10,053 nucleotides of DNA from Mesenet sp031546805 (GCA_031546805.1 JAVBJW010000026.1:1-10053); one strand, 5' to 3'; counted from the first letter of the stretch, positions 1 to 6,974 are shown. Notes: a model not told the origin generated them from the sequence alone. Made by a program: numbers and translations.

Positions 1-386
1 TCTTCTTTCCTGAATAAAATTTTCGTTGCTTTTTTTTGGACGTTCGATTGGGTGGCATCAATCACCAAAACTTCATACTCCATGTCGCTTTTTAACAGCT
101 CTTTTCGCCCTGAAAGTCTGGATGTTTTACCAAATATCCACTTTATTATTTTATAACAGTTACTTTCGCTTATTCCGTAGCTTTGTGCAATGTGAAAATA
201 CGTTCTCGCAAATATTCTAATGCCATCAGTAACATATTTTCTTCATCTAGCTTATTTTTTCTTCCTCCTTTGGCCTTTTTTTCCTTTCCTTAAAATTTCT
301 AACATCTTGCTGAATGTTGTCTTTTTTACCCCTGTTAAGCGCCTAAATTTCTCTCCATCCAGTTTCTCTATTTGTTCATATCTCAT
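1..386 (-). pseudogene. IS5-family transposase, N-terminal part, multiply frameshifted
   Basis: Read on the minus strand from an ATG at 386, this encodes the N-terminal helix-turn-helix region and the start of the DDE domain of an IS5-family transposase like those abundant in Rickettsia (ISRpe1-like). The first frame (MRYEQIEKLDGEKFRRLTGV and on) reaches a TAA at 254-252 after 44 codons. Family-like sequence continues in a second frame (KGGRKNKL, then ENMLLMALEYLRE) and then a third (TYFHIAQSYGISESNCYKII, then GRKELLKSDMEYEVLVIDAT). The first catalytic Asp region (LVIDAT) survives, but another shift follows (PIERPKK is in a different frame). KHPDF, expected between IKW and GRKELL, is also out of frame, implying paired indels. 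The rest of the gene lies beyond the window edge. It is a decaying relic and cannot make a full transposase. The family call rests on recalled similarity; the frame changes are read directly. Confidence 0.82.
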
Positions 387-481
387 ACTTTTTAAATGTA
401 TGATTTTATACTTTTGTTTGCTAGTTTTGAATGAAGGTCAATCATATTTGTAAAACGTGAATTGTTGAGGACTATCTAATT

Positions 482-1132
482 TTATATTAACTTTAAAGCA
501 ACTGTCATACCGTCTTTTGTTGGTATAAGTATAGAATAATACTTATTAATATCTGATAACTTCTCATTAAACTTTTTCATACCAAGCCATGACTTTTTTG
601 ATAACCACTCTGGTGGCGATTTTAAAAATACGGTATCAAAGAGTAGAGTATTATCTGCAATAATTAGCCCTCCCTGTCTTACATGTAATTCTGCCCAATC
701 TAAGTAATCAGGGTAACCTGCTTTATCTGCATCAATAAAGATCATATCAAAGGGAGATTGGATTTCAAGTTCTCTTAGTTGCTCTAGTCCAACACCTTGA
801 ATTAAAGTAATTTTATCATCAACTTTAAAGGTACTAAAGTTCTTAATTGCTATATCCGCATATTCACTATTTATTTCTATGGTATATATATGACCACCTA
901 GTGGAAGTGCTCTTGCCATCCAAATTGATGAATATCCATATAATGTTCCAACTTCTACTATAGTTTTTATATTATTCATCTTTACAAATAAACTTAATAA
1001 CTTACCTTCTTCTGCGCTAATTTGAATTGAATATTTTTCTTTTAAAAGAAAAGCTTGATTAAGTTCTGTATCTTCTTGTACAAATGTTTTTCTAATATAT
1101 AGAGATTTATCATCTAAATTTTGATTGCGCAT
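482..1132 (-). CDS. class I SAM-dependent O-methyltransferase (family 3, COMT/CCoAOMT-like)
   Basis: Predicted cytosolic methyltransferase that moves a methyl group from S-adenosylmethionine to a hydroxyl; the substrate cannot be told. From the ATG at 1132 the protein has 216 residues, usual for this family. It shows the glycine-rich SAM motif EVGTLYGYS (about residues 60-68), an acidic residue ending the second strand (YTIEI, Glu about 86), the metal-binding-type motif FIDADKAGYPDY (about 132-143) and the IIADNTL motif (about 157-163) with the Asp-Asn pair used by divalent-metal-dependent members. A TTG at 1213 would add 27 residues, but a TATAAT-like -10 box at 1216-1221 would place the transcript start at or after that codon, so I prefer 1132. 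No strong Shine-Dalgarno precedes either start. It stands alone, downstream of a divergent small gene. Confidence 0.85.
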   Translation of the reverse strand: MRNQNLDDKSLYIRKTFVQEDTELNQAFLLKEKYSIQISAEEGKLLSLFVKMNNIKTIVEVGTLYGYSSIWMARALPLGGHIYTIEINSEYADIAIKNFSTFKVDDKITLIQGVGLEQLRELEIQSPFDMIFIDADKAGYPDYLDWAELHVRQGGLIIADNTLLFDTVFLKSPPEWLSKKSWLGMKKFNEKLSDINKYYSILIPTKDGMTVALKLI

Positions 1133-1215
1133 ATAATATACTAAACTATTTACAGTGATATTAGAGTTTTTTATCTTTTGTTTATCATAAAACCTGTTTA
1201 CTTTCTTTCTCAAGT

Positions 1216-1221
1216 ATTATA
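1216..1221 (-). promoter_or_regulatory. candidate -10 box of the O-methyltransferase gene
   Basis: The minus strand reads TATAAT at 1221-1216, preceded by TTG. No good -35 hexamer sits 16-18 bases upstream, so this is a partial promoter match in an AT-rich background. If used, transcription would begin near 1209, leaving about 75 bases of leader before the ATG at 1132 and excluding the TTG at 1213 as start codon. Confidence 0.4.
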
Positions 1222-1357
1222 CAAGTTTTACTTTTAATTACCTATTTGAAATATTATTATATAATCTATCTTATAATTGGTAATGTAAACAAAAGTTATA
1301 ACTAAAGTTAAAAAGTAATGGACATGGTCATGTGTTTATATTATCATTAAAAAAATT

Positions 1358-1375
1358 AAATAAAAAATTTTATTT
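1358..1375 (+). repeat. perfect AT-only inverted repeat in leader of the DUF2671-like gene
   Basis: AAATAAAA and TTTTATTT form perfect 8-base arms around an AA centre, ending five bases before the G-rich ribosome binding site. It could form a weak hairpin in the leader. As it contains only A and T, chance formation is quite possible. Confidence 0.4.
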
Positions 1376-1393
1376 TAGGGGGGGAAGGTTAGT

Positions 1394-1672
1394 ATGTGTT
1401 CTTATTTTAGTAGTGTTGTTGAGAAAATATCACACAGTAAAGTTAACGAAGACTGTGGGAGTCTAATTTTAAAAGATCCTGCATATCGTGAAAAATATAA
1501 ACAATGGTTTCGTAAAGCACAACAAGCGCGTATGGATATAGTTCAATGTTATGATGGTACTATAATTCTTATTGAAAATAAGTTTGTTATGCGTTCTTAT
1601 AGTTGGCGTAATAAGAAAATGGATTTTGAGCGTATTAAAAAAGACAAAGATTATAAAAAAGATACAAAATAA
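1394..1672 (+). CDS. DUF2671-like small conserved protein
   Basis: A 92-residue protein with no signal peptide or membrane segment. The central block, roughly residues 46-80 (ARMDIVQCYDGTIILIENK, then VMRSYSWRNKKMDFERI), matches my recollection of the rickettsial DUF2671 pattern: D-[IV]-x-Q-x-x-[DN]-G-x-I-I at the start, then E-x-K, then Y-x-W, then F at the end. Its function is unknown. The tail is lysine-rich (KKDKDYKKDTK). The start is well supported: a G-rich Shine-Dalgarno (GGGGAAGG, 1381-1388) lies five bases before the ATG. It converges with the dsbA-like gene, with only 16 bases between the two stop codons. The family assignment is from memory and should be read as likely, not proven. 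Confidence 0.72.
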   Translation: MCSYFSSVVEKISHSKVNEDCGSLILKDPAYREKYKQWFRKAQQARMDIVQCYDGTIILIENKFVMRSYSWRNKKMDFERIKKDKDYKKDTK

Positions 1673-1687
1673 ATATTTTATCTTTTT
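1656..1687. terminator. AT-rich hairpin between convergent genes, possible bidirectional terminator
   Basis: AAAAAGAT (1656-1663), a two-base bulge AC, then AAAATA (1666-1671) pair with TATTTT (1674-1679) and ATCTTTTT (1680-1687). The right arm ends in a run of Ts and the left arm gives a U-run on the opposite strand, so the element could stop transcription from both the DUF2671-like gene and the dsbA-like gene. It overlaps the end of the first coding region. The stem has almost no G-C pairs, so it is weak by usual criteria. Confidence 0.45.
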
Positions 1688-1688
1688 G

Positions 1689-2405
1689 TTATTTCTTAGC
1701 AATGGAATAATTTGGATATTCTTTGATCAAGCTGTTAAATAAAGCAGTAAAGTAATTTAAATTGTGAAATCCCTCATATCTCTTGCCATTGATAAAAAAT
1801 ATAGGTGTTGCTGTAATTTTTAGCTTTTTAGTAGCTAAGAATTTTTCATTTATTATTGTATCGAAGACATCTTTATTGCTTATGCATTGATTAAACTTCT
1901 CCCTATCAATATCGCTTATTCTTGCTACACTTTCTAAGAGACTTAAGTCGTTCGGTTTATTATTCCAAGAATCTATTAAACTAAACATTACCTTATTAAA
2001 AGTAAAATAATCATTTGTATTATGATAACAATATCCAAGCATTGATGCTTTTAGCGATTTATAGTCCAGTGGAAAGTTGCGAAATATAAAAAGTACTTTG
2101 CCAGTCTTAATATAATCTTTTTCTATTGTTGGAAAAACATTCATATGAAAAAGAGCACAGTGGTAACAAGAAAATGAAGCGTACTCTATCATAGTAATTG
2201 GAGCATTTTTGTTACCAAGTACCTTATCATTTGGTAGCATTTTTAAAAGCTCTTCCGCTGTTATATTTTCCTCTAATATAGCACTAGAAACGTTTGTTGA
2301 TTTAGAATCACTATAGAGAAGCTGCTCTTGAGTCTTATTTGAGCTAGCACTCGAATAGTTACAAATTAGTGTAAAAAATAAAAATAAAAATAACTTATTG
2401 CGCAT
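1689..2405 (-). CDS. DsbA-family periplasmic thiol-disulfide oxidoreductase
   Basis: Predicted to act in the periplasm, introducing or shuffling disulfides in exported proteins. From the ATG at 2405 it has 238 residues. An N-terminal signal peptide is clear: MRNKLFLFLFFTLIC then a small-residue stretch (about 1-22). A thioredoxin fold follows, with the active site CYHC (Cys80 to Cys83) after the strand ITMIEYASFS. An inserted helical domain follows, then the cis-proline motif TATPIFFING (Pro about 201). Two further cysteines, about residues 126 (GYCYH) and 174 (NQCIS), are placed where alphaproteobacterial DsbAs carry a second disulfide. The codon before the ATG is TTG, and I prefer the ATG. 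It has its own consensus promoter upstream, so it is not dependent on the ratA-like gene behind it. No DsbB partner is seen in the window. Confidence 0.88.
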   Translation of the reverse strand: MRNKLFLFLFFTLICNYSSASSNKTQEQLLYSDSKSTNVSSAILEENITAEELLKMLPNDKVLGNKNAPITMIEYASFSCYHCALFHMNVFPTIEKDYIKTGKVLFIFRNFPLDYKSLKASMLGYCYHNTNDYFTFNKVMFSLIDSWNNKPNDLSLLESVARISDIDREKFNQCISNKDVFDTIINEKFLATKKLKITATPIFFINGKRYEGFHNLNYFTALFNSLIKEYPNYSIAKK

Positions 2406-2438
2406 CAACTGTACAACCTATAATTTAAATTATATTAA

Positions 2439-2468
2439 ATTATACATGAAAATTTAATACTATGTCAA
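2439..2468 (-). promoter_or_regulatory. sigma70-type promoter of the dsbA-like gene
   Basis: On the minus strand, TTGACA (2468-2463) is followed after 18 bases by TATAAT (2444-2439). Both hexamers match the consensus perfectly. The predicted start is near 2432, about 27 bases before the ATG at 2405. The -35 box lies just past the stop codon of the ratA-like gene, separating the two transcription units. Confidence 0.75.
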
Positions 2469-2483
2469 GATCATCAGAGATTG

Positions 2484-2924
2484 TTAATTACGTACTCTAT
2501 TCTTAAAAGCAGATATGATTCTTTTTTGAGCATGCTTGCAGATTACACTTAGCATCATCTGAAAAAAAGAGGATTGAAATTCAAATTCAATATAAAATCT
2601 AATTATCGTTTTATTATCGTTTTGGGGTATTAGTTCCCATGTATTATATAAGTGCTTGAATAAGCCTTTAATTGCTCTAACTTCAATCGAACCACTTTGT
2701 TCCATAGTTGGAGGATAAAATACTATTTCAGAAGTGTATTTTCCTTTAATACCTTTAAAGGATGCAAGTACATCTGCAATTATCTTATTATCACCTTTCT
2801 CTGTGATATTTACTGCAGTACACCATGGTATAAATTCAGGATATCTTTCAATATCAATTATTACATTAAATAGCTGATGAACAGGAAAATTTAAAATATC
2901 CTCACTTTTATACTTATAAACCAT
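2484..2924 (-). CDS. COQ10/RatA START-domain protein (coenzyme Q-binding)
   Basis: A 146-residue protein of the polyketide cyclase/START superfamily, subgroup COQ10/RatA. The signature segment DIERYPEFIPWC (about residues 24-35) follows an N-terminal strand and helix (DILNFPVHQLFNVI). The strands after it (YTSEIVFYPP, SIEVRAIKGLFKHL, TWELIP, TIIRFYIEFEF) and the long C-terminal helix (MMLSVICKHAQKRIISAFKNR) complete the fold, at normal family length. Mitochondrial and alphaproteobacterial homologues bind ubiquinone or precursors and support respiration. The name RatA comes from an E. coli ribosome association factor, and no RatB-like gene lies next to it here, so the quinone role is more likely. 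The ATG at 2924 lies only about 20 bases after the predicted 3' end of the 6S RNA, so it may be read through from that promoter. Confidence 0.88.
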   Translation of the reverse strand: MVYKYKSEDILNFPVHQLFNVIIDIERYPEFIPWCTAVNITEKGDNKIIADVLASFKGIKGKYTSEIVFYPPTMEQSGSIEVRAIKGLFKHLYNTWELIPQNDNKTIIRFYIEFEFQSSFFQMMLSVICKHAQKRIISAFKNRVRN

Positions 2925-2944
2925 TTTTATTCTAATTTTAGAAA

Positions 2945-3110
2945 AGCTAGTGGGCCCATATCTGCTGTGGGCTTTAAGTGGTCTCTTATGCCTTAAAATA
3001 AGGTGGGCACCATATACTAATTACAAAGAAATTAGCAGTGACAGTTCCCTATTAAGAACATTTATAGCTCAAGAAACATGACTTAACCTCACATGCAGTA
3101 CAGAACCCAT
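2945..3110 (-). ncRNA. ssrS: 6S RNA (regulator of RNA polymerase)
   Basis: 6S RNA mimics an open promoter and binds the sigma70 RNA polymerase holoenzyme. I infer it here from the fold. Closing stem: UGGGUUC (3109-3103) pairs with GGGCCCA (2957-2951); CUGC (3098-3095) with GCAG (2965-2962); UGUG (3093-3090) with CACA (2969-2966); UUAAGU (3086-3081) with ACUUAA (2979-2974). A central region follows, with a small hairpin on the 3' side (2991-3003, CCUUA/UAAGG) and an apical hairpin (CUAAUU/AAUUAG, between 3035 and 3017). A long closing stem, a large bubble and a terminal stem, about 165 nt in all, is the 6S layout. The segment GGUGCCCACC also resembles conserved 6S sequence as I recall it. It has a near-consensus promoter of its own and no long open frame. 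Exact ends are estimates. Confidence 0.72.
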
Positions 3111-3115
3111 TTTAT

Positions 3116-3143
3116 ATTATATTTAAGTACTGAAGTATGTCTA
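3116..3143 (-). promoter_or_regulatory. sigma70-type promoter of the 6S RNA gene
   Basis: On the minus strand, TAGACA (3143-3138, five of six consensus bases) is followed after 16 bases by a perfect TATAAT (3121-3116). The start predicted six or seven bases downstream falls at 3110-3109, exactly where the closing stem of the RNA begins. That agreement supports both calls. Confidence 0.7.
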
Positions 3144-3262
3144 CTAGTTTTGCTCTTGATTATACTCAAAACCAACAAAGAATATAATGCACTATAAAAA
3201 TAATTAAAATTGCCTGATAAATTCTAAAAAACCTAATAAACTATACGTTTTTCCTGCCAATA

Positions 3263-3291
3263 TTGTATATTAGTGTTATTATTAATATAAT
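3263..3291 (+). promoter_or_regulatory. candidate promoter of the Bcr/CflA exporter gene
   Basis: TTGTAT (3263-3268), 17 bases, then TATAAT (3286-3291). The -10 is perfect, the -35 matches four of six bases and the spacing is ideal. Transcription would start near 3298, giving a leader of about 87 bases before the ATG at 3385. The rest of 3144-3384 is AT-rich and shows nothing else I can name. Confidence 0.5.
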
Positions 3292-3384
3292 AGAATTATT
3301 TTATATTAGAGTTAATTTAATAGTGTTGCACTGTAAGCTCTATTATTTATCAAGTCGTTTATTGTTTTTACTTAAGTTTAAAAT

Positions 3385-4623
3385 ATGTGTAATACAAAAA
3401 CTCTTATATCCATTTTAGTTATCTTATCTATAGCAATTACTGATATGTCTACTGATATATATGCTGCTGCCTTACCTAAAATAGCTGAGTATTTTAAAGT
3501 TGAAGATGGTATTGCACAACTCACTATTAGTCTAAATTTGATTGGGCTTGCCATATCAGGGCTAATTTACGGACCATTATCAGATTATTATGGTAGACGC
3601 AAAGTAATGCTAACTGGAATGACTGTATTTACTTTAGCTAGTATCGTATGCTGTTTAGCACAAAGCATAACACATTTGACATTCATGCGTTTTATACAAG
3701 GCTTTGGAGCTGGAGTTGCAGTTGTTGTTGGTTATGCAACAATAAAAGATATGTATTCTGGATATGAATGTTCCAGAGTTATATCAAAATTAAATATGAT
3801 AGTAGCTCTCTCACCTGCAGTAGCACCAATAATTGGTGGTAATATCGTATCATACGGCTATAGTTGGCGTTTTCTTTTTATAATTATATCAGTATTATCA
3901 GCACTGACCCTCTTACTGCTTTGTCTTAAGTTTAAAGAGACAAAGGATAGACCAGAATATAAAACTTTAACAAATCTTTTAGTTGATATATTAAAACAAT
4001 ACGTGAGAATCTTTAAATATTATAGATTTCTAGGCTTTGTAGCAATCAACTCTCTAAGTTTTATGTGGATTTGGGCCTATATAGGTAATTTACCTTTTGT
4101 ACTTACTAAGGTAATGAATGTATCAACTAAACATTATGGGTATTTAATTACCATAATGATTATATCATATATGATAGGTGCAGCTATCAATAGAAAATAT
4201 GTTAAAAAAATTGGGATTAAAAACATGTTATTTATAGGTTTATTATTACCTCTTATATCTGATTTATCTTTAACATTTTTGTATTATAAAATTAATCTAA
4301 CTGTAGTAATTCTGGAGTCTTTTTGGACAATAGCTAATATTGGTTTTGCGTTTGTAATTAGCAATAGTATTACATCTGCACTAAGTGAAATCCAAGAATC
4401 TGGTTTAGGTTTAGCGCTGATAGCGTTTATGCAAACGACCTTTGGTGCAATAGGTGTATTTATTGTAGGATACTTCTATAATAATAGTATCTTACCAAAT
4501 CTACTTTTAACAGTGATATGCTCTATTACTGCAATTGTAATATATACTTTGCTACACTACTCAACTTTCAAACTAAAATTTAGAGCTCAATTTACAGTTA
4601 GTAAGTTTCAAGACAGATTATAA
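3385..4623 (+). CDS. Bcr/CflA-type MFS drug efflux transporter
   Basis: A 412-residue inner-membrane protein of the major facilitator superfamily, drug:H+ antiporter group with 12 expected transmembrane helices. The first helix carries the Bcr/CflA-type segment TDMSTDIYAAALPKIAEYF (about 19-37), including the conserved Asp and Pro. Motif A is GPLSDYYGRRK (63-73) in the loop after helix 2. RFIQGFGAG (102-110) is motif B-like in helix 4. ALSPAVAPIIGG (141-152) is the antiporter motif C in helix 5, followed by YSWRFLFII. Family members export small toxic compounds such as bicyclomycin, chloramphenicol or sulfonamides; the substrate here is unknown, and rickettsial homologues may handle host metabolites. 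The ATG has no clear Shine-Dalgarno. It stands alone between the 6S RNA and the three-module protein gene, with its own candidate promoter upstream. Confidence 0.9.
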   Translation: MCNTKTLISILVILSIAITDMSTDIYAAALPKIAEYFKVEDGIAQLTISLNLIGLAISGLIYGPLSDYYGRRKVMLTGMTVFTLASIVCCLAQSITHLTFMRFIQGFGAGVAVVVGYATIKDMYSGYECSRVISKLNMIVALSPAVAPIIGGNIVSYGYSWRFLFIIISVLSALTLLLLCLKFKETKDRPEYKTLTNLLVDILKQYVRIFKYYRFLGFVAINSLSFMWIWAYIGNLPFVLTKVMNVSTKHYGYLITIMIISYMIGAAINRKYVKKIGIKNMLFIGLLLPLISDLSLTFLYYKINLTVVILESFWTIANIGFAFVISNSITSALSEIQESGLGLALIAFMQTTFGAIGVFIVGYFYNNSILPNLLLTVICSITAIVIYTLLHYSTFKLKFRAQFTVSKFQDRL

Positions 4624-4771
4624 GAGAATTTTCAATTTGCTTTGTCCATAACTAGTGAAAAAGTTACCTAAATATTAACTTCTCTGTTGTCCATGTTGCC
4701 TATATTATATTTAGCATAGGATAAATAGCTTTTTTTATTATACTAAACAGCAACTAAATTATGGGGGATAT

Positions 4772-6865
4772 ATGATTAATAATGAGAAGATAAGAGAAGG
4801 ATGCCGTAGTTTTATTGAGGAAATGAAGTCCAAAATAAATAAAGGTAATAATGAAGGCATTGAATTACAAGTAGATTCAGATAAAGAGTTATTAATTGTA
4901 GAGAAAGAGCCTGGCTATCATGGTCCTCAACTAAATATCACCAGCTTCATACTAGATGAAGAACTTTATAGACAGGCATTAGGATTTCAAATTGTTAAAG
5001 AAGATCCGCTCCTTTCGAAATTTGCAGAGATTAAGAATATCTATTCAAAAACAACATCTGATTTTAATCTTACAATTTATAAAATTGGTGACGACAATTT
5101 TTATGCTAAATTTATAATAAATTGTCTTCGTAGTCGCAGTATGGGGGGCGGAAGAGTAATAAGAAAGATGACTGAAGAACTCTTTAAATATTTAGAAAGA
5201 TTAATTGATAACAAGTCTTGTAATGACACCTATAATTCTACATTTGTTAATTTTCAAGAGTATTTATCTTCTAAAGGTAATGTGCCATCTATTACGCAAC
5301 CATTATATCCTGTTACTTTTACTGATGAACAAAAACAAGCTTATAGTAACTTGGTTAGCGACAGTATGTCAAAGTTAGAAAGACGTATAAATAACACAAT
5401 GGAAGATCAACCTATGGGTGAACATTATGTGAGTGATAAATTAGTAAATATTCACTTAAAGCACACAGAATTAGGAAGGTTTAATATTGTTCCTATTATT
5501 GAACACAAAAGATCCTTTGGTAGTGCATCAGTCAGAAAAGATGAGCCATTAAGCTTAATTTCACAAAGCTATGATCTATATTCGCCAGTGAAAAAATTCT
5601 ATCCTAAGTATGCTCATAAATATCGTTATAACATGACTTTCATCGATGATTTGCCAGAGTTTAGATTTATGACGAGATCTATCAATAAAGATTATAAGAT
5701 TGGCGATGGTAATACAGAGATTGGTTATACACGCAGACCAACTGCACGTTATGTGATTAACGCATGGGATTTACAAGAGTGGAATTACGAAGAGAAAAGT
5801 TTTCAATCAATAGAGCTCCTTACTAGATATCTGAAATTGTTAATGGATAACCCAAGATATAAAGCAGAATATGACATTGAATTTGGTCAACAACATCGTA
5901 GTTATAGTATACCAAAAGGTAAAAATGCAACTGAACAAAAAACCAGAGCAAAATACTTTGATACCATACATAGTATCATCAATGCAACAAAGAAGGGGTT
6001 AGAAGATGACATTGATCATTATATTAAGCAAGATCTGAAGTCCAATGAAGAAATCAGAGATATTAACATAAAACTTAACGCAAGAGAGTATGATGGCTTA
6101 CATACTATTGAGCTTTCTGTAAATGATTCGAAACTCCATTATATTATACCACAGAAAGAGGCTCAAGATCCTTATTGGCGTCAAAACCATAATAGCCTTG
6201 TTGTTGATAATGCTATTTTTAATATTTTATATAATTGTATTAAGCAAGATCAAAATGAACTAAGAAAAAAAGGGAAAACAAATAGTTCTAGTTCGGTACC
6301 TAAGGTTACTACTTATTTAGGGAAGCTAATTGATCAACCTCTTTGTAGTGAAAGATATGAAATATATAAACAAGAGTGTGCAGCTGAGCTTAGCAAACAA
6401 GATGACTTCACTACAAAATCACCAATTGGCTGGAATAATACAGAAATAGAAGATATTGAAGATACTATGAAAAAAATTACCGAAGCTAATGAGCAGTTTG
6501 GTATTAGCAGCACACTATCTACTACATCCAACAATATCTATCTACCTATAAATCAAAGTAATGATACTAAATTACCAGCACTACCCAACCAAAGTTCTGA
6601 TGGTCTATCTATAGGATTAATAATGGGTATTAGCATCATCTTCATTATACCAATCATGCTTTTTTTAGCGGTAAAATGGTATAGAGGACGTGATACAAAT
6701 AATCACAGGGCAAGAGGTCATGCTGATGGAGGAGAGGTATCAGGAATTTTAGATCAAGCACAACAGGTTGAGCATGTTGATGTTGATTCACCATCAACTA
6801 ACCTTGTTGATGTTGATATTGATGTATCAAGAAGTCCTGAAGAATTGGCAACTACTGCGTTATAG
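4772..6865 (+). CDS. unrecognised 697-residue three-module protein with C-terminal membrane anchor
   Basis: I do not recognise this family. The start is supported by a G-rich site (GGGGGA) three bases before the ATG. No N-terminal signal peptide is seen. Residues 1-540 look like three diverged copies of one helix-strand-helix module, each ending in a shared motif: LERLIDNKSCNDTY (141-154), LKLLMDNPRYKAEY (354-367) and LGKLIDQPLCSERY (516-529). Each copy opens with an amphipathic helix (about 11-25, 191-206, 395-410) and then a strand pair (30-44, 224-242, 430-449). After a polar Ser/Thr/Asn-rich linker, one hydrophobic segment (about 611-634) is followed by WYRGR and a 60-residue tail rich in Val-Asp (VDVD twice). 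That suggests a single-pass anchor with a basic stop-transfer side and an acidic tail. The weak similarity between modules was seen by eye. The protein could be host-facing, but nothing in it proves secretion. Confidence 0.85.
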   Translation: MINNEKIREGCRSFIEEMKSKINKGNNEGIELQVDSDKELLIVEKEPGYHGPQLNITSFILDEELYRQALGFQIVKEDPLLSKFAEIKNIYSKTTSDFNLTIYKIGDDNFYAKFIINCLRSRSMGGGRVIRKMTEELFKYLERLIDNKSCNDTYNSTFVNFQEYLSSKGNVPSITQPLYPVTFTDEQKQAYSNLVSDSMSKLERRINNTMEDQPMGEHYVSDKLVNIHLKHTELGRFNIVPIIEHKRSFGSASVRKDEPLSLISQSYDLYSPVKKFYPKYAHKYRYNMTFIDDLPEFRFMTRSINKDYKIGDGNTEIGYTRRPTARYVINAWDLQEWNYEEKSFQSIELLTRYLKLLMDNPRYKAEYDIEFGQQHRSYSIPKGKNATEQKTRAKYFDTIHSIINATKKGLEDDIDHYIKQDLKSNEEIRDINIKLNAREYDGLHTIELSVNDSKLHYIIPQKEAQDPYWRQNHNSLVVDNAIFNILYNCIKQDQNELRKKGKTNSSSSVPKVTTYLGKLIDQPLCSERYEIYKQECAAELSKQDDFTTKSPIGWNNTEIEDIEDTMKKITEANEQFGISSTLSTTSNNIYLPINQSNDTKLPALPNQSSDGLSIGLIMGISIIFIIPIMLFLAVKWYRGRDTNNHRARGHADGGEVSGILDQAQQVEHVDVDSPSTNLVDVDIDVSRSPEELATTAL

Positions 6866-6938
6866 AGTTATTGATTAGCAGCTGAGTATTTAGATATACT
6901 ACTAGTCAGTTAATTTTTATATTCAAGTTTAAATATTA

Positions 6939-6966
6939 TTGACTGTGTTTTTGTTACTAATATACT
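6939..6966 (+). promoter_or_regulatory. promoter of tRNA-Glu
   Basis: TTGACT (6939-6944), 16 bases, then TATACT (6961-6966). Each hexamer matches five of six consensus bases. The predicted start, about 6973, lies only a base or two before the mature 5' end at 6975, so the precursor would have almost no leader. Confidence 0.7.
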
Positions 6967-6974
6967 CAATTAAT

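Noticed and set aside
26..453. Two plus-strand open frames of 64 and 77 residues
   Set aside because: They lie opposite the transposase relic, which reads as a known family on the minus strand; their translations resemble nothing and have no ribosome binding site.
1469..1702. Minus-strand open frame of 77 residues
   Set aside because: It is the shadow of the DUF2671-like gene, which has a strong ribosome binding site and family-like motifs; it also overlaps the end of the dsbA-like gene.
2484..2924. RatA as half of a toxin-antitoxin pair
   Set aside because: No RatB-like partner lies next to it, and the COQ10-type signature fits a quinone-binding role better.
3144..3384. Rickettsial palindromic element or CRISPR-like repeat in the gap before the exporter gene
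   Set aside because: No long inverted repeat and no regularly spaced repeats are present; only a promoter can be supported.
6334..6534. Minus-strand open frame of 66 residues inside the three-module protein gene
   Set aside because: It is antisense to a long, intact coding region with no start signal of its own.
6866..6920. Terminator hairpin after the three-module protein gene
   Set aside because: The possible arms around 6873-6912 pair only with several mismatches and no clean T-run follows.
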